From Candidatus Avedoeria danica (lineage in GTDB: Bacteria > Chloroflexota > Anaerolineae > Epilineales > Epilineaceae), in contig JADJCV010000001.1 of NCBI GenBank assembly GCA_016703025.1, positions 124,001 to 188,000 of the forward strand: a stretch of 64,000 nucleotides of DNA, written 5' to 3'. The notes beneath the pieces are model-generated. The model made no database searches. It was not told the DNA's origin and was given only the letters and a program-made list of their open reading frames with translations. This document shows, one piece after another, positions 36,772 to 47,711 of the stretch. Within the stretch, counting starts at the first letter, position 1, and every line of letters starts with the position of its first letter. Made by a program: the position numbers and the translations under genes.

Positions 36772-38838
36772 CTACTCCCGCACCGCCTTCGGCAAGTACA
36801 CCGTCGACCGTCCGGGCGTCGGCTCGGCGGTCGGCTCGGCCGTCGGCACCACCGGCACCGGCCCGTCGACGACGTCGTCCGCGAGCGCGCCGTCGTAGCC
36901 CACCCGGACGTGGCGGTTGCGGCCGACCGTCTCGCCGTCGAACGTGTGCGCGGTGCCGTCCGGGAACGTGACGGTCAGCGTGTAGGCGCAGTCGCGCGCG
37001 CCGAGGCCGAAGTGGAGGACGCGGGTGTCCGTGGAGTTGTACGTCCCGCGGCCGGCCTTCACCTGGCGGGTGATCTGTTCGCCCGCCGGGCTGCCGATCG
37101 TCGCCGCACCGTCCGCCGCCCAGCGCAGCGTGACGCGCGCGCCGATCGCGTCGCGGTTCACGGTCGCGCCGTCGCCGACGACGCGGACCTGGAGCCAATC
37201 GTTCGATTGGCCGATCGTGTTCCTGAACAGGTGGCCGCTTGACGCGCCCGGGCCGCCGCCCAGCAGGAGGTCGAGGTCGCCGTCGCGGTCGTAGTCCGAC
37301 CAGTTGATGTTGCCGGAGCCGCGCATCCGGGCGGCGGCCTCGGGGTCGGTCGGGACATTGATGCCACTCGTGTAGCCGACGGTGCCGAACGTGCCGTCCG
37401 GCTGCTGGTGATAGAGGCCGAACCAGCCCTTCTGGTCGGGCTCGATGAACGTCGGGTTCGCGTCGTACTTCCGGTCACGCGAAACGCCGACGTCCAGACG
37501 CCCGTCGTTGTCGAAGTCGGCGTACGCGGCGTCGATGTCGCCTTCGTTGTACGGCAGCTTGCGCGTCTGCCACTCGTTCTTGAACGACCAGCCGCCCGCG
37601 GCGCCCTGGTTCACGAGGAGCTGCGACGGATCGGCCCAGCGGCGGGTGAAGTTCAGGGCGTCGATCTCGGACTGCGGCCAGCCGCGGTAGCCGGGCGGGA
37701 TCTCGGTGGAGTGGGCGATCGTGGCCATCAGGATGTCCATGTCGCCGTCGCCGTCCGCGTCCTCGCAGTCCACGCCGAAGCCGTTCGAGCCGACCCATTC
37801 CTCCCGCGGCCCGCCCTGCGGTTTCTTGCCGTACTCCATGTCGGCCCGCCACGTGTTCCCGCCCTCGAACGCCTCGATGCCGCGGGCGCGGGCCTCGTTC
37901 GTGAAGCGACCCTTGCCATCGTTGATCCACAGGATCTTGTGGCCCCGCTCCACCGACACGCCGTACGTGCTGACGAAGATGTCGAGGTCGCCGTCGTCGT
38001 CCACATCACACGTCGTCGAGCCGTTGGACTGGCGCTGCGGGTTGCCGGCGAGGTTGGGCGTCGCGTCCGTAAACGTGCCGTTGCCGCGGCCGAAGAAGAG
38101 CTGATCGGGCAGCGCGTAGCCGGTCTGGCCGTTGCCGACGTAGATGTCCAGGTTGCCGTCGGCGTTGTAGTCACCCAGCGCGGCGTTGCCGGCGCCCCAG
38201 TAGATCACGCCGGCCTGGTCGACCCCGGCCGCGACCTCGACGCCGCTGCGCGCCTTGACCGTAAAGTGCCCCTCGCCATCGTTCAGCAGGATCTGGTGGG
38301 TGTGCGGCACGGAAGTGTCGTAGTGATTGTGGATGTCCAGCCCGGCGAACACATCCTGGTCGCCGTCGTTGTCGAAGTCCCCGAACGCAAAGAAGCCGGC
38401 CTGCACGCCTTTCAGCCCGCTCTCGACCGAGACATCACTGAACGTTCCGTCCCGGTTGTTCCGCCAGATCAGCCAGTCGAACGGCTGCGGGTTCGCGTCG
38501 CCGACGCGCGTGCCCGGGAACATCGTCGGCGCCGCGATGTCGTCCCAGCCGTCCCCGTCGATGTCCGCCCAGCGCACGCGCGGGTGGGCGCGCGTGCCGG
38601 CGGGCAGCGCGGCCGGCTTGATGCCGCTGGCGACCGAAACGTCCTCGAAGAACGGGGCGACCGGCGCTGAGAGCGGCCGGATCGGACAGGCCTGGGCGGC
38701 AGGCGACAGCACGACGCTTGCCTGGAGCACGACGTCGTGCCTGGACGCCGCTGACAAGACGGCCGCAGCGGCGACAATGCCGCTCGCGCCGATGACGGCT
38801 CGATGGCGCAAGGTCGGAACGGGACGATCGGCGGTCAT
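36772..38838 (-). CDS. secreted FG-GAP/ASPIC-UnbV repeat protein
   Basis: The 688-residue product has a signal peptide (about residues 12-32) and at least seven FG-GAP/VCBS calcium-binding loops such as DIDGDGWDDIAA, DFDNDGDQDVFAG, DYNADGNLDIYVG, DVDDDGDLDIFVS, DADGDGDMDILMA, DFDNDGRLDVGVS and DYDRDGDLDLLLG. This makes an integrin-alpha-like propeller. The last part (LQVRVVGDGATVNRDAIGA, then HFGLGARDCAYTLTV) is an ASPIC/UnbV domain. A Pro/Thr linker leads to the terminal VYLPKAVRE. It is likely an extracellular calcium-bound protein; function unknown. Confidence 0.9.
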   Translation of the reverse strand: MTADRPVPTLRHRAVIGASGIVAAAAVLSAASRHDVVLQASVVLSPAAQACPIRPLSAPVAPFFEDVSVASGIKPAALPAGTRAHPRVRWADIDGDGWDDIAAPTMFPGTRVGDANPQPFDWLIWRNNRDGTFSDVSVESGLKGVQAGFFAFGDFDNDGDQDVFAGLDIHNHYDTSVPHTHQILLNDGEGHFTVKARSGVEVAAGVDQAGVIYWGAGNAALGDYNADGNLDIYVGNGQTGYALPDQLFFGRGNGTFTDATPNLAGNPQRQSNGSTTCDVDDDGDLDIFVSTYGVSVERGHKILWINDGKGRFTNEARARGIEAFEGGNTWRADMEYGKKPQGGPREEWVGSNGFGVDCEDADGDGDMDILMATIAHSTEIPPGYRGWPQSEIDALNFTRRWADPSQLLVNQGAAGGWSFKNEWQTRKLPYNEGDIDAAYADFDNDGRLDVGVSRDRKYDANPTFIEPDQKGWFGLYHQQPDGTFGTVGYTSGINVPTDPEAAARMRGSGNINWSDYDRDGDLDLLLGGGPGASSGHLFRNTIGQSNDWLQVRVVGDGATVNRDAIGARVTLRWAADGAATIGSPAGEQITRQVKAGRGTYNSTDTRVLHFGLGARDCAYTLTVTFPDGTAHTFDGETVGRNRHVRVGYDGALADDVVDGPVPVVPTAEPTAEPTPGRSTVYLPKAVRE

Positions 38839-39238
38839 GCGGGCCTCCACGGTGCGGATCCGGCGGGAGCGACGGCGCCGGCGCAAGGATATCGCGAGCG
38901 CTCGGGCAGCGCCAGCGGCCGCCGCCGGGAATGCGTGAGGGGCGCCCCGCGCGCCGCGCGGAACGCCCCTCACATGTCCAACAGATCCCGCGCCTCGGTC
39001 CCAAGCGCCTGGCCGACCGCGCGATGGTGACAAGTCCGGGACTGAGGCTTCGCTCCCCAACATCACCCCAGTCCCGGATATCCCCCCTTCGTATCGGAGA
39101 GATGGATAGGAGGATAGGCGTGTTTGCGCCGCTGCCAAATGCCCTCTGCAAACGGGCCAAATGCCCCCTGCAAACGGGTAGGTGGTACCATCCCGCGTCG
39201 CGCCCGCCGCCCCGATACCGACGCAATGGAGCCTTGTC
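38839..39238. other. 400-bp intergenic region with repeats, before ndk
   Basis: No gene is seen. It contains a 10-bp inverted repeat (39035-39044 with 39069-39078, 24-base loop) and a 22-bp direct repeat in two adjacent copies (39135-39156 and 39157-39178, differing at one base) 60 bases upstream of the ndk start. Both could be regulatory. Confidence 0.7.
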
Positions 39239-39691
39239 ATGGAACGCACGCTCATCATCCTCAAGCCCGATGCCGTCCAGCGCGCCCTCGTCGGCGAGCT
39301 GATCACGCGGCTCGAGCGCCGCGGCCTGCGGATCAGCGGCCTGAAGCTCATCCACGTGACCGAGGCCCTCGCCGGCGAGCACTACCAGGAGCACGTCGGC
39401 AAGGGCTTCTTCCCCGGCCTCGTCGCCTACATTACCTCCGCCCCCGTCGTCGTGATGGCCGTCGACGGCCCTGGGGCCATCGCCCTCGTCCGCACGACGG
39501 TCGGCGTGACGAAGCCCGCCGAGGCCGCGCCCGGCACGATCCGCGCCGACTACGGAGTCGACATCGGCCGCAACCTCATCCACGCCTCGGCGAACGCGGC
39601 CGACGCCGAGCGCGAGCTGTCGCTGTGGTTCGGGAAAGGCGAGGTCATCGAGTATCGGCGGGATGTGGATCGGTGGATCGTGGAAGGGTAA
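39239..39691 (+). CDS. ndk: nucleoside diphosphate kinase
   Basis: The 150-residue enzyme transfers the gamma phosphate between nucleotides through a phosphohistidine. It opens MERTLIILKPDAVQR and has VGKGFFPGLVAYI, VVVMAVDGPGAIALVRTTVG, and the active-site histidine in GRNLIHASANAADAEREL. Length fits the family. ATGGAG before the ATG at 39239 can act as Shine-Dalgarno, so the longer frame from 39182 is not needed. Confidence 0.97.
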   Translation: MERTLIILKPDAVQRALVGELITRLERRGLRISGLKLIHVTEALAGEHYQEHVGKGFFPGLVAYITSAPVVVMAVDGPGAIALVRTTVGVTKPAEAAPGTIRADYGVDIGRNLIHASANAADAERELSLWFGKGEVIEYRRDVDRWIVEG

Positions 39692-39724
39692 CGGATCGAC
39701 GTCGAAGGACGATCGGGCCGATCG

Positions 39725-41130
39725 TCAGCGCAGCGCCGACGGCAGGATCCCCATCTGCTCCCGATACTTCGCCACCGTCCGCCGTGCGATCTTGAAGCCG
39801 CGCTCGCTCAGCAGCGCGGCGAGTTCGGTGTCCGTCAGCGGCGCGGGCTCGTTGTCGACGAGCTCGCGCAGGACATCCTGGACGGACAGCGCGGCGCGGA
39901 AGAACGAGGCGTAGGGGATCACGTGGCGGTTCGGCAGCATGACGTGTTTGCCGGCTGTCGCGCGGCTGATCGTGGATTCGTGCAGGTCGAGCGCCTCGGC
40001 GACCTCGCTGCGCGTGAGCGGCACGACGTGGCGCGGGCCGTGGCGGACGTACGCTTCCTGGACGCGCACGACGTACGTCGTCACCCGCAACATCGTCGCC
40101 CGGCGCTCGTCGATGTAGTTCAGGAAGCGCCGGGCGCGCTCGACGTGGTCGGCGATGTGGGCCCGGTCCGTGGCGGACATCGTGTCGGCCGCTCCGGTGG
40201 TTGAAGCGGCCGCCGACGACGCGGACGTCGCCGCCCCGCCGAGGCTCCGGTACAGCGGGTCGATCGCCAACCCCGTGCGCAGCGAGCCGACGATCTCGAT
40301 TTCGATCCCGCCGTCGCGGCCGTGGCGCAGGACGACGTCCGGGGCGACGCTGCCGGGGCCGGTCTGACGGTCCCACGGCTGGAGGTCGATCAGCTCGGCC
40401 ACCGGGTAGGGTCGGAGATGGGTTCGGATGAAGTCGCGGCCGGCGATCACGTCCTCCGTCGTGGCGCCGAGGGCGGCGGCGATCGCGCTGAAGCGGCCAT
40501 GCGCCAGATCGTCCAGGTGGTGGGTGACGAGGTCCTCCGCCAGCGGGTGCGTCGCGCCGACCTCCGCCCAGCGCGCGAGCTGGAGGTGCAGGCACTCCGC
40601 CACCGAGCGCGCGCCAAGGCCGAGCGGGCCGACGGACTGCAGCGCCTGGAGCACGTGCTCGACCCGCTCGATACCGACGCGCAGCGACGCGGCGACGGTG
40701 GCCAGCGGCATCTGGATCATGCCGCGGTCGTCGAGCTCGCCGATGAGGAACTCGGCGATCTCGAGGTCGTCGTCCGACAGGACGGCGGCCAGCTCGATCA
40801 GGAGGTGCTCGGTCATCGACCGCTGGTCGGCGACGGTGCGGAAGACGTCCAGATCCACGTCGTCGAAATCGGCCGCGTCCCGCGCCGCGTCCCTGGACAG
40901 CGTCTCGCCGCGGGCGCAGCGGTAGCACGTGCCGTTGGACAGGAGCGCGTCGCCGCACGCCGGGCAGCGCTCGACGTCGCGCAGCTCGAGCGCCGGGTTG
41001 GCGGCCAGCTCATCTTGGATCAGCGTGTCGAGTTCCTGGCCGGTGAGCTGCAGGATCTCGGTGAACGCGATCAGGCTCGGCGAGGGCCGCATGCTCATGT
41101 GCTGGCCCTGATCGAAGCGCATCCCCATCG

Positions 41131-41134
<4 letters not shown>
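39725..41134 (-). CDS. rpoN: RNA polymerase sigma-54 factor with a zinc-ribbon insert
   Basis: The 469-residue protein ends in the RpoN box ARRTVAKYREQMGILPSA and has the HTH HESTISRATAGKHVMLPN and core-binding region (LAEDLVTHHLDDLAHGRF). Region I (PSPSLIAFTEILQLTGQELD, ELAANPALELRD) is present but Gln-poor. Directly after it is CPACGDALLSNGTCYRCARG, a four-Cys zinc ribbon that I do not know from textbook RpoN. The ATG at 41134 overlaps the stop of the NtrC-type gene. It needs an AAA+ activator for open-complex formation, supplied by that neighbour. Confidence 0.93.
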
Positions 41135-42513
<1,379 letters not shown>

Positions 42514-42536
42514 TGCATGCCCCCGTGGTGGCGCGG

Positions 42537-42542
42537 ATTATA
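42537..42542 (-). promoter_or_regulatory. -10 box of the ntrC-rpoN operon
   Basis: A perfect TATAAT on the minus strand lies 24 bases before the ATG at 42513, which has GGGGG as a possible Shine-Dalgarno. No good -35 is seen. Confidence 0.5.
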
Positions 42543-42651
42543 CCGGCCGGCGGGGGCCATGGTGGCTGGCCGATCGCTGACGGTGGGCGGGCGATTGGAG
42601 GACGGCGGGGATCCGATTTCCATCGACCGCCGCGTCGGCTACCATCCCGCC

Positions 42652-44319
42652 ATGTCCCTCGACGGCCACAGCCTCGCCGATGCCGACCCGACCGCCCCGC
42701 CCCGCCGCCCGCTCGCCGCGACGCTGGCCGGCCTGTTGGGCACCGCCGTCCGCGCGTTCGACGCCGATGCGGCGGGGATCTACCTCGTGGATGCGGCGGA
42801 GGGGGATCTCGTGCTCGCGGCGGGGCACGGCCTGCCGCCGTCGGCCGTCGGGCATCGGCTGGCCGTTGGCGAGGGGCTCGTCGGGCGCGTCGCGGCGGAG
42901 GCGCGCAGCTTGGTGAGCGACGACGTCGGGGCTGACCCCCGCGCCCTCCACCAGCGGGCGGACTGGGAGACGCCGCCGCCCGTACATGCCTTCCTCGGTC
43001 TGCCGCTGCGGGCGGGCGTGCCGGTCCTCGGCGTCCTCGAGCTGACGAGCCGACAGCCGGGCGCGTTCTCGCCGGACGCGCGCGGGCAGGCGTCCATCCT
43101 GGCCGACGCAGCGGCGCTGCTCATCGAGCAGACGCGGCTGGCCGAGCTGACGCCGCTGGCGACGCGGGACGACGAGCCGGTCAGCCTCGGCGGCGGCGAC
43201 CCGCTCGGCATCGCCACGCTGAACCGCCGGCTGTTGTTCACGAGCGCCAGCCAGACGTTCTGCCTGCTCACCGGCCAGGCCGTCGAGGCGCTCATCGGCC
43301 GGCCCGCGCTGACGGTGCTGCCGTTCCTCGGCCGGTCGCGGGCCGGCGACGCGCTGCAGGCTGCGCTCCGCGGCGTGCCCGGGCACCTGGCGAACATCCG
43401 GCTGACCGACCGTGCCGGCCGGCCGACGCGCGAGGTGTACAGCGTCACGCTCATCCCGCTGGCCGACCCGCTCGGCGGCACGGGCGAACGGGGGGGCGAC
43501 GCGGGCGGCGGCATCCTGATGGCGCTGCAGGACGCGACGGCGCGCGCCCGCCTCGAGAACGAGCTCCGGCAGCAGAGCAGCGAGGCGAACGAGGCGCGCG
43601 AGCGGCTGCGGGCGGTGATCGAGGTCGTCAGCCACGAGCTTCGGACCCCGCTGACGAGCGTCCTCGGCTACGCCCACCTGCTGCACGACCGGCCGGACGC
43701 CGACGCCGAGCGTCGGGCGGAATGGGCTTCACTGGTCATCGACAAGGCGCGGGTGCTCTCGCGGCAGGTGGATGAGATCACGGAATTGGCGCGGCTCGGC
43801 AGCCTGTCGTTCACGCTCAAACGGCGCGCCTTCGACCCGGCGGACGTGATCCGCGCCGTCGTCGCCGACGTGCAGACCGCCGTCCCGTCGGCCGAGATCA
43901 CGCTGCTGCTGCCGCGGCGCGCTCTCCGCGTCGACGCCGACCCCGATCGGATCGCCCAGGTGCTCGCCAATCTCGTCGGCAACGCCGTCAAGTACGGCCC
44001 GATCGATCGGCCGATCACGATCGAGCTGACGGGCGATTCCACCGGCGTCCGGATGGCGGTGATCGATCTGGGCGAGACGATCCGCGCGGACGACGCCACG
44101 CGGATCTTCGAGCCGTTCGTTCGGCGGCCGTCGCCGGCGGTGCGCGGAACGCGGGGCACCGGCCTCGGGTTGGCCGTGGCGCGGGGCATCGTCGAGGCGC
44201 ACGGCGGGCGGTTGTGGCACGCGGCCGGGGCGTCGGGCGGAAACGCGTTCTACTTCACGCTGCCGGCGGAGGCGTCGGAGGGAGTGCCGGGAGGCGTGTC
44301 CGCGGCTGGCGCGTCGTAG
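42652..44319 (+). CDS. GAF-PAS sensor histidine kinase
   Basis: The 555-residue kinase has no membrane segment. A GAF domain (about 25-165: VRAFDADAAGIYLVDAAEGD) is followed by a PAS-like domain (about 185-300: LNRRLLFTSASQTFCLLTGQ), a short coiled coil, HisKA with EVVSHELRTPLTSVLGYAHL (phospho-His), and HATPase with N-box NLVGNAVKYG and G2 box RGTGLGLAVARGIVEAHGGR. The G1 box reads DLGETI rather than DxGxGI. It is divergent from the NtrC-type regulator, 138 bases apart, and is its probable partner. The last 70 bases overlap the convergent F5/8-type-C gene. Confidence 0.92.
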   Translation: MSLDGHSLADADPTAPPRRPLAATLAGLLGTAVRAFDADAAGIYLVDAAEGDLVLAAGHGLPPSAVGHRLAVGEGLVGRVAAEARSLVSDDVGADPRALHQRADWETPPPVHAFLGLPLRAGVPVLGVLELTSRQPGAFSPDARGQASILADAAALLIEQTRLAELTPLATRDDEPVSLGGGDPLGIATLNRRLLFTSASQTFCLLTGQAVEALIGRPALTVLPFLGRSRAGDALQAALRGVPGHLANIRLTDRAGRPTREVYSVTLIPLADPLGGTGERGGDAGGGILMALQDATARARLENELRQQSSEANEARERLRAVIEVVSHELRTPLTSVLGYAHLLHDRPDADAERRAEWASLVIDKARVLSRQVDEITELARLGSLSFTLKRRAFDPADVIRAVVADVQTAVPSAEITLLLPRRALRVDADPDRIAQVLANLVGNAVKYGPIDRPITIELTGDSTGVRMAVIDLGETIRADDATRIFEPFVRRPSPAVRGTRGTGLGLAVARGIVEAHGGRLWHAAGASGGNAFYFTLPAEASEGVPGGVSAAGAS

Positions 44320-45692
44320 GCGCCAAGGCCGTCGAACGTCGCGCCCGATGCGCGCAGCCGGGCGCCTTGGACGATGACATCGCCGGTCAGCGCGCGGCCC
44401 GGATCGAACGACGTGGCGAACTGAAGCGCCTGTTCGCTCGGCGGCTGGGCATAGAGCTCGAGCTCGCGAATGCCGACGTAGTCGTGGTTGGGGTCGGACT
44501 CGTCGACGACGACCCAGACCTCGTCGACGCTGAGGGGGAAGCGCCACGACACGACGTTCGGGAAGTCGGGCCGGTCGTTCTCGAGCGAGAACTGGGCCTT
44601 GAGCCACTCCCCGTCCACCCGGAAGTGAACGCGGTACTTGAGGGCATAGCCGCCGGCCCAGAGGATGCGGACGGCCGAGATGTCGGCCCGGAGCGGCGCG
44701 TAGATCACGCGGAGCCACGTCGGCTGCGTCATGCGCCGCGCCGCCTCGCCGTGCCACGCCGTCGATTCGTCGCCGTCGACGGCATGCCGCGCCGGGTTGA
44801 GCGGCCGCTCCGTCGAGGCCTCGATGTGGTGCCCGCGGGCCAGGTTCGTCACCGCGCTGCCGTATACCTCCCACTCGCCCAGCTCGAACCCGACGTCGGG
44901 ATTCGAGGGCTCGACGAGGTAGAGCAGGAACACCTGCGCCCGAACGAGCGGCACGACCACGGTCTCGTCCCCACCCTTGCCCTCGGGCGTGTAGTACAGC
45001 GCCGACCAGTCGCCGGACGGACCGTTGCCGGGATCCCACATGTAGACGCCGAAGCGCTTGGCGTACGCCGCTCCCCAGCGGAAGACGAACTTGTGGACGT
45101 TCTGCTCCGACTGCAGGTCGATGTACAGCCAACTGGCGCCGCCCGTTGCGCGCCATAGCGACGCGGTGTCCCCGTCGTTGACGCGGCCGCCGTTCTGGTC
45201 GGGATTGGCGGGCGGGATTTGGACCGGCTTGCCGAGCGCCAGGTTCGGATCGGATGCCACGGACGTCGGGGATGCGCACGGGTGGGGCGAGATGCCGGTG
45301 ACGTCCACATAGCTGCCGCCGCCCGGGCAGCTGCGCGATCGGCCGTTGATCGCCACCGCCAGGTTGGCATAGTTGGCGAGGGAGAGCGACGACCCGATGA
45401 GGACCGGCGCGCCACCGTCGCACGGCTCGAGCCGATATTGGACGGACGGACAGCTCGCCGACGAGTACGGTCTCAGGATGCCTTCCAGCGTCACCGGCGT
45501 CGGTGTCTGTTGCTGTGCGGGCGCGCCCACCGCAGGTTGGGTCGGCGATACGACCGACAGCGCGAACACGAGCGCCAGCGCCGCGCCATGGGCGACGATG
45601 TGCGATCGACGTCGTCGGGCCGCCGTGCGGCCAAGAGCGGACGGCAGCGTGACCGTGTCCACCCGCGCCGAAGAGCTGTCGGGACCGTTCAC
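44250..45692 (-). CDS. secreted F5/8-type-C (discoidin-like) domain protein
   Basis: The 480-residue product begins with an Arg-rich n-region and hydrophobic core (HIVAHGAALALVFALSVVSP), an export signal. After a short Cys-containing domain, two discoidin-like sandwiches follow: NLALGKPVQIPPANPDQNGG with WLYIDLQSEQNVHKF, and NLARGHHIEASTERPLNP with HAVDGDESTAWHGE. These bind sugars or surfaces. GTG 45692 overlaps the stop of the DUF5667 gene (GTGA), making it the last gene of the sigma operon. The 3' end overlaps the kinase gene on the other strand. Confidence 0.85.
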   Translation of the reverse strand: MNGPDSSSARVDTVTLPSALGRTAARRRRSHIVAHGAALALVFALSVVSPTQPAVGAPAQQQTPTPVTLEGILRPYSSASCPSVQYRLEPCDGGAPVLIGSSLSLANYANLAVAINGRSRSCPGGGSYVDVTGISPHPCASPTSVASDPNLALGKPVQIPPANPDQNGGRVNDGDTASLWRATGGASWLYIDLQSEQNVHKFVFRWGAAYAKRFGVYMWDPGNGPSGDWSALYYTPEGKGGDETVVVPLVRAQVFLLYLVEPSNPDVGFELGEWEVYGSAVTNLARGHHIEASTERPLNPARHAVDGDESTAWHGEAARRMTQPTWLRVIYAPLRADISAVRILWAGGYALKYRVHFRVDGEWLKAQFSLENDRPDFPNVVSWRFPLSVDEVWVVVDESDPNHDYVGIRELELYAQPPSEQALQFATSFDPGRALTGDVIVQGARLRASGATFDGLGAYDAPAADTPPGTPSDASAGSVK

Positions 45693-47686
45693 GGCCTGGC
45701 CTCGGATGGGGCGGCATCGTTCGTGCCGTGGTTGCGCGGCACGACGAACAGCGTGGCCTTGCCAACCGCCTGGGGCCGATCCTCGCCGTCGCGCACCGTG
45801 GCGTCGAGGTGCACGACCATCTTGATCAGCCCGGCCAGCGCGATCTTGGGCGTGTAGCGTGCGCTCGGCGATCGCTCGTCGTCCTGCTCGAGTTCGGGAT
45901 CCTCGGGCGGGTTCAGGCTCGTCGTCGTCCAGCGGATCACCCAGCCCTCGGGCAGCGTCCAGCCGTCGGGCAGCCGGAGCGTGCACGCCACCGTCTGGAA
46001 GACCTCGACGACGACCTCGCCCCCGCCCCGGCCGCATGAAAGCACGAGGTCGGCCGGCAGCGCCGGCTGCGACGTCGGTGTGGCGGCCGGCGGCTCGGTC
46101 GGCGCCGGTGTCACCGCGGTGGGCGTCGGGTCTACGGCCGGCGGCTCGGTCGGCGCCGGGGGCGGCTCGGTCGGGACGTCGCGCGTCGGCGAAGGGCGTT
46201 CGATCGTCGGTTCGGCGGTCGCGCTGCGCTCCGTGGCCGTCGGCTTGGATGGTCGGGACGTCGGGCGCGGGTTCGTGTCGCGCGGCGTCGTATCGAGCGG
46301 TATCGTGTCGCGCGGCTCGACGAGGACGGTGCCGCTGCTCGGTCCGGTCGCGGCGCCGGGACCGGTCGGCGGCGCCGATGCCACGAGGGCGGAGGGCGCC
46401 CGCGGCGCAGCTGCGCCCGACCCCGAGCCGACGGCTCGGACGCGGACGTCGGGCACGGCGGGCGATTTCGCGGGCAGCGTGGCGGGCAACGCCGCACCGA
46501 CGCCGAGATCGGTCGTCGCGGGCAAGAGGCGTGTCCACGGCTGCGCGTCGTCCGCCCGCAGCGCCAGCACCGCGTCGGCGTGCGCCAGGCGCGGGACGGC
46601 GCGTTCGGCCAGCGGGCGGCCGCCGTCGAGGGCGAGGATCGCCTCGTCGACGAGGGCGCGGGCGCCGCGCCAGGCCATCGGCGGCAGGACGGGACGGCCG
46701 ACGACGAGGTCGTGCCGGGCGCCGAGCAGCCACCGGAGGAGGGGCTCGATCACGCGGTCGCGCGGCACCTGGCGGGCGACGGCCTCGTCGGCCGACGCGA
46801 GCGCGGCGGTAACCTCGCGGTTGAACTCGGCCAGCGTCATGCCGGCCAGCGGCGGCCGGGCGACGGCTTCGTCCAGCCGGCGGTCGGCGAAGGACAAGTG
46901 ATGGTGCAGCGCGTCGGCCGGGCCGCCGAGCCAGAGCTGGGCGCGCTCCGTCGTCCGCTTCACGGGGTAGAGCGCGTCGCCCGGCAGCGCGTTGGCGGAC
47001 GCAAACGTGACACCGGCGCCGGCGAACAGGATGAAAGCGGCCGCCACGCCGGCCATGGCTTTGGTGCTCTGCCAGACGTGCAGCCCGAGGCGCGACCAGA
47101 GCGTCGGTCGAGCCGCATGGCGCAGGCTGCGCGGCTCGGGCGCCGCGGCCAGCACATCGCGCAGCTGCATGCGGAACGACGCGCGGGGTGACGGCACGTC
47201 CGGCAGCTCGTACAGTGTGGCGGCCAGCCCGACGAGATCCGTCAGGTCCCCGTCGCCGGCTGCCTCGCCCAACATCGCCAGCACGTCCTCGCGCGCCACG
47301 CCGGCGGACAAGGCGACGAGCGAGGCGTCGAAGGCTTGGGAGAGTTGCCCGGTCGAGAGCACCCAGCCCGGCTCAACGGCGGCCGATGCCGTGGCCGTCG
47401 CGCGCGGCGATGACTCGGGCGCCGCCGGCGCATGCACGGTCGACGGCGCCGGGGCATGGGCCAAGCGCTCGGCGAGGGACGCGCGGAACGCGGCCTCGGG
47501 GGCGGGCATCTTGGGGAGCTCATCGAGCGCAGCGGCGAGCTCGGTCAGCTCGGCCAGCGTCTCGTATCCCGCCGTGTCGGCCTCGCCCGCAGGCATGGCA
47601 TCGGCCTTGCCAAGCGCGGCGCGGCCGGCGCGGCGTTGGCCGTCGATGCGGGCATCGAGCGCCCGGGCGAGGGAAGAGGGGTCCAC
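45689..47686 (-). CDS. DUF5667 membrane protein, putative anti-sigma factor
   Basis: The 665-residue protein has a cytoplasmic N-terminal half (about 1-210) with two repeated helical units (AALDELPKMPAPEAAFRASL and ATLYELPDVPSPRASFRMQL), one membrane segment (MAGVAAAFILFAGAGVTFA, about 220-240), and then the DUF5667 pattern NALPGDALYPVKRTTERAQL. A long Thr/Pro linker leads to a C-terminal external beta domain (LVLSCGRGGGEVVVEVFQT). It is encoded 25 bases after an ECF sigma factor, which suggests that the cytoplasmic half binds it. This is inference. Confidence 0.8.
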   Translation of the reverse strand: MDPSSLARALDARIDGQRRAGRAALGKADAMPAGEADTAGYETLAELTELAAALDELPKMPAPEAAFRASLAERLAHAPAPSTVHAPAAPESSPRATATASAAVEPGWVLSTGQLSQAFDASLVALSAGVAREDVLAMLGEAAGDGDLTDLVGLAATLYELPDVPSPRASFRMQLRDVLAAAPEPRSLRHAARPTLWSRLGLHVWQSTKAMAGVAAAFILFAGAGVTFASANALPGDALYPVKRTTERAQLWLGGPADALHHHLSFADRRLDEAVARPPLAGMTLAEFNREVTAALASADEAVARQVPRDRVIEPLLRWLLGARHDLVVGRPVLPPMAWRGARALVDEAILALDGGRPLAERAVPRLAHADAVLALRADDAQPWTRLLPATTDLGVGAALPATLPAKSPAVPDVRVRAVGSGSGAAAPRAPSALVASAPPTGPGAATGPSSGTVLVEPRDTIPLDTTPRDTNPRPTSRPSKPTATERSATAEPTIERPSPTRDVPTEPPPAPTEPPAVDPTPTAVTPAPTEPPAATPTSQPALPADLVLSCGRGGGEVVVEVFQTVACTLRLPDGWTLPEGWVIRWTTTSLNPPEDPELEQDDERSPSARYTPKIALAGLIKMVVHLDATVRDGEDRPQAVGKATLFVVPRNHGTNDAAPSEARP

Positions 47687-47711
47687 GGTCGGCGTCCGAT
47701 ATCTGTTCGCG

